Shown here: positions 49,670 to 58,534 of the stretch, one piece after another
Layout: every line of letters begins with the position of its first letter
Numbering within the stretch: the stretch's first letter is position 1
Source: RAM1 sp050247515
GTDB lineage: Bacteria; Pseudomonadota; Gammaproteobacteria; Burkholderiales; Burkholderiaceae_C
Length of the DNA: 64,000 nucleotides
Direction of reading: 5' to 3'
NCBI GenBank assembly: GCA_050247515.1
Contig: JBFWUB010000003.1
Span: 254,265-318,264, forward strand
Program-made: the position numbers and the translations under genes
Notes under the pieces: generated by a model
Seen by the model: the letters and a program-made list of their open reading frames with translations, nothing else
Told to the model about the DNA's origin: nothing
The model's database searches: none

Positions 49670-51496
49670 ATGAAATCCCCTGTGTTCCGTGCGCGGCTTG
49701 CCGCGCTCCCGCTGGCTGTGACGGCCGCATTCCCTTCTTTTGCACAATCCCCCGCGCCCGTTCAGGTGGCCGCCCTGGGTGAAAACGTGGTCACCGCCAC
49801 GCGCAACCCCACCCGCACCGACGACCTCGTCAGCGAAGTGGTGGTGGTCAACCGCGGCCAGATCGAAGCGTCCACCGCGCGCACGCTGCCCGAGCTGCTG
49901 GCGCGCACCGCCGGCCTGCAGATGAGTGCCAACGGCGCCACCGGCAAGACGTCCAGCGTGTTCATTCGCGGCACCGAATCGCGCCACACCATCCTGCTGA
50001 TTGACGGCGTGCGCTACGGCTCGGCCACGGCCGGCACACCCAGCTGGGACAACATCCCGGTGGACATGATCGAGCGCATCGAGGTGCTCAAGGGTCCGGC
50101 GTCGGCGCTGTACGGCAGCGAAGGCGTGGGCGGCGTGGTGCAGATCTTCACGCGCCAGGGCAAGCCCGGCTTTCATCCTTATGCCTCGGCCACGCTGGGC
50201 AGCGAGCGCTGGCGCCAGTGGACGGGCGGCTTCACCGGCGGGCAGGGCGGCTGGACCTGGGCGCTGGGACTGCAGCAGTTGCGCGAACGGGGCATTTCGT
50301 CCACCAATCCCAAGGTGCAGTTCGGCAACCACAACGCCGACCTGGACCCGTTCTCGCAGGATGCGGTCAATGCGTCGGTGGCACTGCAGATCAAACCCGG
50401 CTGGCGTGCCGATGCCTCGGTGCTGTATTCCGACGGCGTGAGCCATTTTGACGACGGCCCGGGCGTGGACGCCCGCTCGGCGGTGCGCGCGGCCACGTTG
50501 CAGGCCGGCATCCAGGGCCGGGTGACGCCAGGCTGGCAGACCGAGCTGCGCTTTGCCCAGGGCACCGACACGGCCAACGTGATCACGGCGGTCACGCCCG
50601 GTGCCTTCAAGACCCAGCAGGACCAATGGACCTGGCAGAACAACATCGACACGCCGCTGGGCCTGCTGCTGGCCGGGCTGGAGCACCGCGAGCAAAAGGT
50701 CAGCGGCTCCACCGCGTACACCGTCACGCAGCGCACCATCGAGGGCGTGTTTGCCGGCCTGAGCGGCAACCAGGGCAACCACAGCTGGCAGGTCAATGCG
50801 CGGCGCGACCGCAATTCGCAGTTTGGCGGCAGCAGCACGGGTTTTGTGGGCTACGGTTACCGCATCAGCCCGGCCTGGCGTGTGAATGCGTCGCATGGCA
50901 CCAGCTTTGTGGCGCCGTCGTTCAACCAGCTGTACTTCCCCGGCTTTGGCAATGCCGCGCTGCAGCCTGAGACTGCAAAAAACACCGACCTGGGCCTGAC
51001 CTGGGCTGCGGGCGGGCACGAGGTCAAGCTGGTGCGCTTTGACAACCGCATCCGCGGCTACATGACCAACACCACGCTGCCCATCAACATCCCGCGCAGC
51101 CGCATTGACGGCTGGACGCTGGGCTACGAGGGCAAGCTGGGCGCGTGGGGCCTGCGCGCGGGCCTGGACACGCTGGACCCGCGCAACGAAGCCAACGGCC
51201 GCCAGCTGCCGCGCCGCGCCAGGGAGCAGCTGTCACTGGGTGCCGACCGCCGCAGCGGCGCCTGGCGCTACGGGGCGTCGCTGCTGCATGTGGGCACGCG
51301 GTTTGACGACGCGGCCAACACGCGCCGGCTGGACGCCTACACCACGCTGGACCTGTACGCCGACTGGCAGGTGGCGCGCGACTGGAGCCTGCAGGCCAAG
51401 GTCAACAACCTGACCGACCGCCAGTACGAAACCAGCTACGGCTACAACCAGCCCGGGCGCGCCGTGTACCTCACCCTGCGCTGGCAGCCAAAATAG
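49670..51496 (+). CDS. btuB: TonB-dependent cobalamin receptor
   Basis: A 608-residue outer-membrane receptor. The signal peptide is SPVFRARLAALPLAVTAAFP ending near FAQS. The TonB-box region is GENVVTATRNPTRTDDLVSE, the plug contains IRGTESRHTILLIDGVRYGS and LYGSEGVGGVVQIFTRQG, and the barrel ends in a terminal strand RAVYLTLRWQ. ATG 49670 gives a clean signal peptide; a TTG seven codons earlier is the alternative. The upstream cobalamin riboswitch and the downstream btu/cob genes identify the ligand. Confidence 0.95.
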   Translation: MKSPVFRARLAALPLAVTAAFPSFAQSPAPVQVAALGENVVTATRNPTRTDDLVSEVVVVNRGQIEASTARTLPELLARTAGLQMSANGATGKTSSVFIRGTESRHTILLIDGVRYGSATAGTPSWDNIPVDMIERIEVLKGPASALYGSEGVGGVVQIFTRQGKPGFHPYASATLGSERWRQWTGGFTGGQGGWTWALGLQQLRERGISSTNPKVQFGNHNADLDPFSQDAVNASVALQIKPGWRADASVLYSDGVSHFDDGPGVDARSAVRAATLQAGIQGRVTPGWQTELRFAQGTDTANVITAVTPGAFKTQQDQWTWQNNIDTPLGLLLAGLEHREQKVSGSTAYTVTQRTIEGVFAGLSGNQGNHSWQVNARRDRNSQFGGSSTGFVGYGYRISPAWRVNASHGTSFVAPSFNQLYFPGFGNAALQPETAKNTDLGLTWAAGGHEVKLVRFDNRIRGYMTNTTLPINIPRSRIDGWTLGYEGKLGAWGLRAGLDTLDPRNEANGRQLPRRAREQLSLGADRRSGAWRYGASLLHVGTRFDDAANTRRLDAYTTLDLYADWQVARDWSLQAKVNNLTDRQYETSYGYNQPGRAVYLTLRWQPK

Positions 51497-51503
51497 CCCG
51501 ACC

Positions 51504-52328
51504 ATGACGCCCACCGTGCCGCTTTCCATCCCGCAGGGGCCGCAACGCATTGTCTGCCTGACCGAGGAGACGACCGAATGGCTGTACCTGCTGGGGCAGG
51601 AAGCCCGCATTGTGGGCATCTCGGGCTACACCGTGCGGCCACGCCGCGCGCGGGAGGAAAAGCCCCGGGTCAGTGCGTTTCTGAGCGCCAAGATCGACAG
51701 GATCCTGGCGCTTGAGCCTGACTGCGTGTTCGGTTTTTCAGACCTGCAGGCCGACATCGCCAGCGCGCTCATCAGGCACGGCGTGCAGGTCACGGTGTTC
51801 AACCAGCGCAGCGTGGAAGAGATTTTTTCCATGCTGTACCAGGTGGCGGCGATGGTGGGGCAGGCCCAGCGTGGGCTGGAGCTGCTGAACACCGTCCGCA
51901 CGCGTCTTCTGGACATCGAAGCCGCGGGCAAGGCGCTGCCGCGCCGCCCGCGCGTGTTCTTCGAAGAGTGGGACGAGCCGCACATCAGCGCCATTCAGTG
52001 GGTGTCGCAGCTCACGGGCATTGCGGGCGGTGACGATATCTTTCCTGAGCTGGCCGTGCAAAGCCTGGGCAAGGACCGCATCGTTGCCGACGGCAGTGAG
52101 ATCGTGCGGCGCAACCCCGACATCATCATTGGCTCGTGGTGCGGCAAGAAGTTTCGCGCTGAAAAGGTCGTGGCGCGCGCGGGCTGGCAGGACGTGAACG
52201 CGGTGAAGAACGCGCAGCTGTTCGAGATCAAGTCCGCCGACATCCTGCAGCCCGGGCCCGCTGCGCTGACCGATGGTGTGGCGCAACTGCACCGCATCGT
52301 CACTGAATGGGCCAACCAGCATGCGTGA
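51504..52328 (+). CDS. Cobalamin-binding protein-like (BtuF-type fold without signal peptide)
   Basis: A 274-residue protein with a class III periplasmic-binding fold: PQRIVCLTEETTEWLYLLGQ, ALEPDCVFGFSDLQADIASA, FEEWDEPHISAIQWVSQLTG and RRNPDIIIGSWCGKKF. Unlike the second BtuF-like protein nearby, it starts MTPTVPLSIPQGPQ with no signal peptide, so as encoded it should stay in the cytoplasm. It begins seven bases after btuB and overlaps cobU by eight bases. A cobamide-handling role in the cytoplasm is an inference. Confidence 0.8.
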   Translation: MTPTVPLSIPQGPQRIVCLTEETTEWLYLLGQEARIVGISGYTVRPRRAREEKPRVSAFLSAKIDRILALEPDCVFGFSDLQADIASALIRHGVQVTVFNQRSVEEIFSMLYQVAAMVGQAQRGLELLNTVRTRLLDIEAAGKALPRRPRVFFEEWDEPHISAIQWVSQLTGIAGGDDIFPELAVQSLGKDRIVADGSEIVRRNPDIIIGSWCGKKFRAEKVVARAGWQDVNAVKNAQLFEIKSADILQPGPAALTDGVAQLHRIVTEWANQHA

Positions 52329-52869
52329 ACTGATCCTGGGCGGCCAACGCAGCGGCAAGTCGGCGCGGGCCGAAATGCTGGCGGCGCGATGGCTGGGTGC
52401 ATCGTCCACACACCGCTCGGTGTTCATTGCCACGGCCACCGCGTGGGACGACGAGATGCGCGAGCGCATTGCACGCCATCGCAGCGACCGGGCGCAGCGT
52501 GTGCCGGGGATGGTGACGGTGGAGGAGCCGGTGGACCTGGTGGGCGTACTGGCGCAGTACGACACGGCGCACACGCTGGTGGTGGTGGATTGTCTGACGC
52601 TGTGGCTGACGAATTTGTTGATGCCTGCGCAGGGTGAGGTAGAGCAACCCGGCACCCGCGCCGCCGCGCTCGTCCATGCCATTGCTACCCACACCGGCTC
52701 CCTCATCCTGGTCAGCAACGAAATCGGCCTGGGCGTCATCCCCCTGGGGGCCGAGGTACGCGCATTTGTGGATACGCTGGGCCGCCTCAACCAGCAGGTG
52801 GCCGCCGCCTGCGACCGCGTGACGCTGATGGCGGCCGGCCTGCCACTGACGCTGAAAGGCAACGCATGA
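52321..52869 (+). CDS. cobU: Adenosylcobinamide kinase / guanylyltransferase
   Basis: A 182-residue P-loop enzyme that phosphorylates adenosylcobinamide and attaches GMP in the late cobalamin pathway. The Walker A is GGQRSGKS at residues 7-14, with FIATATAWDDEMRERIARHR, VVDCLTLWLTNLL and LVSNEIGLGVIPLGAEVRAF following. The ATG at 52321 overlaps the previous gene. It shares an ATGA overlap with btuF. Confidence 0.95.
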   Translation: MRELILGGQRSGKSARAEMLAARWLGASSTHRSVFIATATAWDDEMRERIARHRSDRAQRVPGMVTVEEPVDLVGVLAQYDTAHTLVVVDCLTLWLTNLLMPAQGEVEQPGTRAAALVHAIATHTGSLILVSNEIGLGVIPLGAEVRAFVDTLGRLNQQVAAACDRVTLMAAGLPLTLKGNA

Positions 52870-53729
52870 ACAGGCTTCTGGCCGTGCTGCTGCTGTGCGC
52901 GGCCGTCAGTGCGCAGGCCCTGCAGATCACCGACGACCGCGGCGTGAGCGTCACGCTGCCCGAGAGCCCCCGGCGCATCGTCACGCTGCTGCCGTCGCTC
53001 ACCGAAAGCGTGTGCGCGCTGGGCCAGTGCCACCGCCTCATCGGCGTGGACCGTTACTCCAACTTCCCCGCGCAGGTACGCGCGCTGCCCCAGGTGGGCG
53101 GCGGCATTGACCCGAACATCGAGGCCGTGGTGGCGCTCAAGCCCGACGTGGTGCTGATGGCCACCTCGTCGCGCGGCGTGCAGCGGCTGGAATCGCTGGG
53201 CCTGAAGGTGCTGGCCATGGAGCCCCGCAGCACCGCCGACGCCCAGCGCGTGATGGGCAAGCTGGGCCAGCTGCTGGAGGTGCCCGACGCCCAGCGCATC
53301 TGGCGCGACATCGACGCGGGCGTGGCGGCCGCGGCGCAGTCGCTGCCACCTTCGGTGCGCGGGTTGCGGGTGTACTACGAGGTCAGCGTGGGCGGCTATG
53401 CGGCCGGACCCACCTCGTTCATCGGCGAGACGCTGGCCCGCCTGGGCGTGCAGAACATCGTGGGGCCGGAACTCGGGCCGTATCCGCGCGTGAACCCTGA
53501 ATTCGTGGTGCGCGCCAACCCCGACATCATCCTCATCGGCCAGCGCAACGTGGCTGGCATGGCGCAGCGCCCCGGCTGGGCGGGCATGCGCGCCTTGCGC
53601 GAGCAGCGCGTGTGTGTTTTCACGCCTGAAGAATCCGACGTGCTGGTGCGCCCCGGCCCACGCGTGGCCGAAGGTGCGCGGCTGCTGGCGCGCTGCATTG
53701 CCGACAAGGGTGCGGCGGTCGTCAGATGA
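52866..53729 (+). CDS. btuF: Cobalamin ABC transporter substrate-binding protein
   Basis: A 287-residue periplasmic protein with the signal peptide NRLLAVLLLCAAVSAQA. The binding fold shows RRIVTLLPSLTESVCALGQC, LIGVDRYSNFPAQVRALPQV, IEAVVALKPDVVLM and NPEFVVRANPDIILIGQRN. It delivers cobalamin from BtuB to BtuCD. Four-base overlaps join it to cobU and btuC. Confidence 0.92.
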   Translation: MNRLLAVLLLCAAVSAQALQITDDRGVSVTLPESPRRIVTLLPSLTESVCALGQCHRLIGVDRYSNFPAQVRALPQVGGGIDPNIEAVVALKPDVVLMATSSRGVQRLESLGLKVLAMEPRSTADAQRVMGKLGQLLEVPDAQRIWRDIDAGVAAAAQSLPPSVRGLRVYYEVSVGGYAAGPTSFIGETLARLGVQNIVGPELGPYPRVNPEFVVRANPDIILIGQRNVAGMAQRPGWAGMRALREQRVCVFTPEESDVLVRPGPRVAEGARLLARCIADKGAAVVR

Positions 53730-54733
53730 ACAGCGCGCGCACCCTGTGGCTTGGCGCCGCGCTGCTGCTGGCCGCTGCCGCTGTGCTGGCCGTGGGGGTG
53801 GGCGTGGGCAGCACGGGCTTTGCCAGTGTGCTGCAGGCGCGCCACGACCCGGTGGCCTGGCAGATCGTGTGGGACATCCGGCTGCCGCGCACGCTGGGCG
53901 CGTGGCTGGCCGGTGCCCTGCTGGGGCTGGCGGGCGCGGTGGCGCAGGGGCTGTTTCGCAACCCGCTGGCCGACCCGTACCTGCTGGGCAGTGCGTCGGG
54001 CGCGGCGCTGGGCGTGGCGGTGGCGCTGGCATTGTTTGGTGTGTCGCCATTTGCCACGCAATGGGTGGCGCGGCTGGGCCTGACCGGCGCGGCCTTCATC
54101 GGCGCGGTGCTGGGCGTGCTGCTCACGCTGGCGCTGGCCAAGGGCGTGCATCACACGCTGCGGCTGCTGCTGGCCGGGGTGATCGTGGGCGTGGTGCTGA
54201 GCGCTGCGCGCGACCTGATCACGATTGCCGTGCCCGATGTGCTGCAGGCCATGCAGGCCTTCACGCTGGGCAGCACCGGCTTTGTGGGCTGGTCGTCGTG
54301 CCTGGTCATGGCGGCGGTGCTGCTGCCCGCGGCCACCGTAGCCTGGGCGCTGGGGCGCGGGCTGGACGGCCTGGCGCTGGGTGAATCGACCGCGCAGAGC
54401 CTGGGTGTGCCACTGGCGCTGATGCGCACGCTGCTGGTCGCCGTGCTGGCCATGGCCACCGGCGCGGCGGTGGCGCAGACCGGGTTGATCGCATTTGTGG
54501 GGCTGGCCGCGCCGCACCTGGTGCGCTCCATCGTCAAGACCACCCACGGCCGCCTGGTGCTGCTGAGCGCCGCCATGGGCGGGCTGCTGCTGATGGCCGC
54601 CGACGTGCTGGCGCGCTGGGTGATCGCGCCGCAGGAACTGCCCGTGGGCGTTCTGACGGCGCTGTTGGGCGGTGGCTACCTGCTGTGGCTGATGCACCGC
54701 GGGCGCGGCCTGGGCGGGAGGGCGTCGCGATGA
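53726..54733 (+). CDS. btuC: Cobalamin ABC transporter permease (FecCD family)
   Basis: A 335-residue permease with about ten membrane helices. Family blocks are WDIRLPRTLGAWLAGALLGL, GLFRNPLADPYLLGSASGA, LGSTGFVGWSSCL and TGLIAFVGLAAPHLVRSIVK. It pairs with the adjacent BtuD ATPase and BtuF. The start overlaps btuF and the stop overlaps btuD (ATGA). Confidence 0.93.
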   Translation: MNSARTLWLGAALLLAAAAVLAVGVGVGSTGFASVLQARHDPVAWQIVWDIRLPRTLGAWLAGALLGLAGAVAQGLFRNPLADPYLLGSASGAALGVAVALALFGVSPFATQWVARLGLTGAAFIGAVLGVLLTLALAKGVHHTLRLLLAGVIVGVVLSAARDLITIAVPDVLQAMQAFTLGSTGFVGWSSCLVMAAVLLPAATVAWALGRGLDGLALGESTAQSLGVPLALMRTLLVAVLAMATGAAVAQTGLIAFVGLAAPHLVRSIVKTTHGRLVLLSAAMGGLLLMAADVLARWVIAPQELPVGVLTALLGGGYLLWLMHRGRGLGGRASR

Positions 54734-55488
54734 ATGCCGTGGAGACCCTGGGCGTGCAGGTATCGCTGGGCGGCACCGAGGTACTGCACGGCATTGACCT
54801 GGCACTGCCGGCCGGCCGCTGGACGGCCATCGTCGGGCCCAATGGCGCGGGCAAATCCACGCTGCTCAAGGCCATGGCCGGGCTGCTGCCGCATGCGGGT
54901 ACCGTGGCGCTGCTGGGCCGGCCATTGGCCGCGATGGGCCAGCGTGAACGCGCCCGCATGCTGTCGTGGCTGGGGCAGGGCGAGGTGGGCGCGGACGACC
55001 TGTCGGTGTACGACGTGGCCATGCTGGGCCGCCTGCCGCACCAGCCCTGGCTGGCGCCGCCATCGCAGGCCGACCGTGCGGCGGTGGAGCAGGCCCTGCG
55101 TGCCACGCAGGCCTGGGACTGGCGCGAGCGGTCGCTGGGCGCATTGTCCGGCGGCGAACGCCAGCGCGTGCTGCTGGCCCGTGCGCTGGCGGTGGATGCT
55201 CAGGTGCTGCTGATGGACGAACCCCTGGCCAACCTGGACCCGCCGCACCAGGCCGACTGGCTGGCGCTGGTGCGCGCGCTGGTGGCCTCGGGCAAGACGG
55301 TGGTCAGCGTGCTGCATGAAATTTCCATCGCGCTGCATGCGCAGGAGGTGGTGGTGATGGCCGCAGGCCACGTGGTGCACCAGGGCGCCAGCGCCGACGC
55401 AGCCACGCACCGCGCGCTGGAACAGGTGTTCGACCGGCGCATCGCCATCCACCCGCTGGGCGGTGACTGGGTTGCCGTGCCGAAGTAA
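54730..55488 (+). CDS. btuD: Cobalamin ABC transporter ATPase
   Basis: A 252-residue ABC ATPase. Walker A is GPNGAGKST, the signature is LSGGERQRVLLARALAVD, Walker B is VLLMDEPLANLD and the switch His is in VSVLHEISIALHA. ATG 54730 overlaps the btuC stop; the in-frame codons upstream lie inside btuC. It energises cobalamin import through BtuC. Confidence 0.94.
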   Translation: MNAVETLGVQVSLGGTEVLHGIDLALPAGRWTAIVGPNGAGKSTLLKAMAGLLPHAGTVALLGRPLAAMGQRERARMLSWLGQGEVGADDLSVYDVAMLGRLPHQPWLAPPSQADRAAVEQALRATQAWDWRERSLGALSGGERQRVLLARALAVDAQVLLMDEPLANLDPPHQADWLALVRALVASGKTVVSVLHEISIALHAQEVVVMAAGHVVHQGASADAATHRALEQVFDRRIAIHPLGGDWVAVPK

Positions 55489-55499
55489 ATTGAAACTAA

Positions 55500-56093
55500 A
55501 TGAATTGGAATCTGACCCCCATTATGGAAATCGAAACACCACCATCGGCCAAGCCGTATGACAAGCCTGAGGGCGAGCGGCGCGGGATCATCATCGTCAA
55601 CACGGGCGACGGCAAGGGCAAGAGCACGGCGGCGTTCGGGCTGGCGCTGCGCGCGCATGGGCGGGGCAAGGCGGTGCAGGTTTACCAGTTCATGAAGGTG
55701 CCCACCGCGCGGTTTGGCGAGCACCGGATGTTCGAGCAGATTGGTATTCCGATGGAGGGGCTGGGCGACGGCTTCAGCTGGAAGAGCCAGGACCTGGAGC
55801 ATTCGGCGCAGCTGGCGCGCGACGGCTGGCAAAAGGCACGCGCGACCATCCTGGCGGGTGAACATTTCCTGGTGGTGCTGGACGAAATTACGTATCCGCT
55901 GATCTATGGCTGGCTGCCTTTGCAGGACGTGCTGGACACCCTGAAGAACCGTCCGAAGCATGTGCACGTATGCCTGACGGGGCGCCGCTGCCCGCCAGAG
56001 ATCATCGAGCTGGCCGACACCGTGACCGAGATGACCAAGATCAAGCACGCGTTCAACGCTGGTGTGCCGGCGCAGCGCGGCATTGAGGATTGA
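55500..56093 (+). CDS. cobO: Cob(I)yrinic acid a,c-diamide adenosyltransferase
   Basis: A 197-residue CobO/BtuR-family enzyme that attaches the adenosyl group to the corrin cobalt. The P-loop is VNTGDGKGKSTAAFGLALRA; VVLDEITYPLIYGWL and VCLTGRRCPPEIIELADTVT follow. The start is ATG 55500 (MNWNLTPI) or ATG 55524 (MEIETPP); both fit. It begins 11 bases after btuD. It would adenosylate imported or de novo corrinoids. Confidence 0.94.
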   Translation: MNWNLTPIMEIETPPSAKPYDKPEGERRGIIIVNTGDGKGKSTAAFGLALRAHGRGKAVQVYQFMKVPTARFGEHRMFEQIGIPMEGLGDGFSWKSQDLEHSAQLARDGWQKARATILAGEHFLVVLDEITYPLIYGWLPLQDVLDTLKNRPKHVHVCLTGRRCPPEIIELADTVTEMTKIKHAFNAGVPAQRGIED

Positions 56094-56102
56094 CCTCCCG
56101 AG

Positions 56103-57086
56103 ATGAGCTTCACGTCCGCTGTCATTGCCCTGCTGGCTGCGCTGGCCATCGACCGCTGGTGGGGCGAGCCACGCGCGCGGCTGCACCCCGTGGTGTGGAT
56201 GGGGCATTACCTGGTGTGGGCCGGGCGGCGCATTGCGCCCGGCGTGCCGCACCAGGGCACCGACTGGCGCGCGTTCTGGGCCGGTGGCCTGGCGTGGAGC
56301 ATGGGTGTGTGGGTGGTGTTGCTGGTCAGCCATGTGCTGGTCGGCCTGAGCCTGGCTTTGCCGCTGCTGCTGCCCACCGAGCTGGAATGGCTGTGGCATG
56401 GGGTCACCGGGCTGGTGCTGGGCCTGCTGCTCAAGCCGCTGCTGGCCTGGCGCATGCTGCATGACGAGGTGGCGGCGGTGGAAGCCGCGCTGGCTGAATC
56501 GCTGGACGCGGGCCGCGCGCAGCTGGCCCGGCTGGTCAGCCGCGACGTGACGCAGCTGACAGAAAGCGAGGTGCGCGAAAGCGCGATCGAGTCGCTGGCT
56601 GAGAACCTCAATGATTCGGTCGTGGCGCCGGTGTTCTGGTTTGTGCTGCTGGGCCTGCCGGGCGCGGCGGTGTACCGGTTTGCCAACACGGCCGACGCCA
56701 TGTGGGGCTACCGCGGCCTGCGCGGCGGGCGCTATTGGGAATGGGCGGGCAAATGGGCCGCGCGGGCCGACGATGTGCTGTCCTGGGTGCCCGCGCGCAT
56801 CACCGCCTTGCTGCTGGTGCTGGCCGGTGGCGGGCAGCGCCTGGCAGGCTTGCGCCAGGAGGCCCGGCGCACGCCGTCACCCAACAGCGGCTGGCCGATG
56901 GCGGCCATGGCCCTGGCACTGGATGTGCGGCTGGGCAAGCCGGGTGTGTATGTGCTGTACGGCGCGGGCCGCGCGCCGCGGGCCGCCGACACACAGCGTG
57001 CCAAAGCGCTCGCGCAGCGCGCGGTGATCGCACTGGTGCTGCTGGCCGTGCCGGCCTTGCTGGCAGTGCTCGGGAGCCCGGCATGA
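56103..57086 (+). CDS. cobD: Adenosylcobinamide-phosphate synthase
   Basis: A 327-residue inner-membrane protein (CbiB/CobD family) that attaches the aminopropanol arm to adenosylcobyric acid. Signatures are DRWWGEPRARLHPVVWMGHY, ESEVRESAIESLAENLNDSV, GAAVYRFANTADAMWGYRG and WPMAAMALALDVRLGKPGVY. It has several membrane segments. The stop overlaps cobQ by four bases. Confidence 0.94.
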   Translation: MSFTSAVIALLAALAIDRWWGEPRARLHPVVWMGHYLVWAGRRIAPGVPHQGTDWRAFWAGGLAWSMGVWVVLLVSHVLVGLSLALPLLLPTELEWLWHGVTGLVLGLLLKPLLAWRMLHDEVAAVEAALAESLDAGRAQLARLVSRDVTQLTESEVRESAIESLAENLNDSVVAPVFWFVLLGLPGAAVYRFANTADAMWGYRGLRGGRYWEWAGKWAARADDVLSWVPARITALLLVLAGGGQRLAGLRQEARRTPSPNSGWPMAAMALALDVRLGKPGVYVLYGAGRAPRAADTQRAKALAQRAVIALVLLAVPALLAVLGSPA

Positions 57087-58534
57087 CGGCCCGCTGCGTC
57101 ATGGTGCTGGGCACCACCAGTGGCGCCGGCAAAAGCTGGCTGACCACCGCGCTGTGCCGGTGGTATGCCAGGCAGGGTCTGAAGGTCGCGCCCTTCAAGG
57201 CCCAGAACATGAGCAACAACGCAAGAGTGGTGGCCGGTGGCGAAATCGGCAGCGCACAGTACTTCCAGGCATTGGCCGCACGCGCGATCCCCGATGTGCG
57301 CATGAACCCGCTGCTGCTCAAACCCGAGCACGACACCCACAGCCAGGTGGTGCTGATGGGGCAGGTGAATACCGAGCTGTCGCGCATGGCCTGGCGCGGG
57401 CGCAGCGCCAGTGTGTGGCCGGTGATCGCGCAGGCGCTGGACGAACTGCGGGCCGAAAACGACGTGGTGGTGATTGAGGGCGCGGGCTCGCCGGCCGAGA
57501 TCAACCTGCACGACAGCGACATCGTCAACATGCGCGTGGCGCTGCATTGCCAGGCGCGCTGCCTGCTGGTGACCGACATTGACCGCGGCGGCGCGTTTGC
57601 CCACCTGTACGGCACCTGGGCACTGTTGCCACCAGAAGAGCGCGCGCTGGTCAGCGGCTTTGTGCTCAACAAGTTCCGTGGCGATGCATCGCTGCTGGCG
57701 CCCGCGCCGCAGATGCTCCAGGACCTGACCGGCGTGCCCACCGTGGCCACGCTGCCCATGTGGTGGCAGCACGGCCTGCCGGAGGAAGATGGTGTGTTCG
57801 ACGACCGCTCGCGCAGCAGCGGTGTGGTCAGCACAACCCTCGCGGTCGTGGCGTACCCGCGCATCAGCAACCTGGACGAATTCCAGCCGCTCAAGAATAT
57901 CCCCGGTGTGCGCCTGGTCTGGGCGCGCACACCGGCCGATTGCGCGGGGGCGGACTGGATCATCCTGCCCGGCAGCAAGCACACCAGCGGCGACCTGGCC
58001 TGGCTGCGCGCGCAGGGGCTGGACGCCGCCGTGGCCGCGCATGCGGCGCAGGGCAGGGCGGTGCTGGGCATTTGCGGCGGGCTGCAGATACTGGGCGAGG
58101 CGCTGATTGACCCGCACGGTATTGACGGCAATGCGCCCGGCCTGGGCCTGCTGCCGCTGGTGACGGTGTTTGACGAAGACAAGACCGTGCAGCGCACGCA
58201 GACGCGGTTTGGCGATGTGACCGGCCTGTGGGCGGGCCTTCGCGGCGCCGGCGTGCAGGGCTATGAAATCCACCACGGCCAGACCGCGCAACACCCGGCC
58301 ATGGCGTCTGCGGGCAACGTTGCACAGGCGGTGCTGCCCAATGGCCTGGGCTGGCAGAACGCCGCAGGCAACGTGCTGGGCTGCTACCTGCACGGCCTGT
58401 TTGAAGACCCCGCCGTGCTGCAAGCCCTGTTCGGCGCCGCGGCCCCCACGCTGGACAGTGTGTTTGACGGCCTGGCCGATTACATCGAAGCCCACTTCGC
58501 ACCCGCAATCCTCGCGAGCCTCATCCAAGCATGA
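57083..58534 (+). CDS. cobQ: Adenosylcobyric acid synthase (glutamine-hydrolysing)
   Basis: A 483-residue amidotransferase that amidates four side chains of adenosylcobyrinic acid a,c-diamide. The ATP part starts VLGTTSGAGKSWLTTALC with KVAPFKAQNMSNNA and VVIEGAGSPAEINL. The class I glutaminase part has the nucleophile in LGICGGLQILGEAL and the His in QGYEIHHGQT. The ATG overlaps the cobD stop and its own stop overlaps cobT. A longer frame upstream lies within cobD in another reading frame. Confidence 0.95.
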   Translation: MTARCVMVLGTTSGAGKSWLTTALCRWYARQGLKVAPFKAQNMSNNARVVAGGEIGSAQYFQALAARAIPDVRMNPLLLKPEHDTHSQVVLMGQVNTELSRMAWRGRSASVWPVIAQALDELRAENDVVVIEGAGSPAEINLHDSDIVNMRVALHCQARCLLVTDIDRGGAFAHLYGTWALLPPEERALVSGFVLNKFRGDASLLAPAPQMLQDLTGVPTVATLPMWWQHGLPEEDGVFDDRSRSSGVVSTTLAVVAYPRISNLDEFQPLKNIPGVRLVWARTPADCAGADWIILPGSKHTSGDLAWLRAQGLDAAVAAHAAQGRAVLGICGGLQILGEALIDPHGIDGNAPGLGLLPLVTVFDEDKTVQRTQTRFGDVTGLWAGLRGAGVQGYEIHHGQTAQHPAMASAGNVAQAVLPNGLGWQNAAGNVLGCYLHGLFEDPAVLQALFGAAAPTLDSVFDGLADYIEAHFAPAILASLIQA

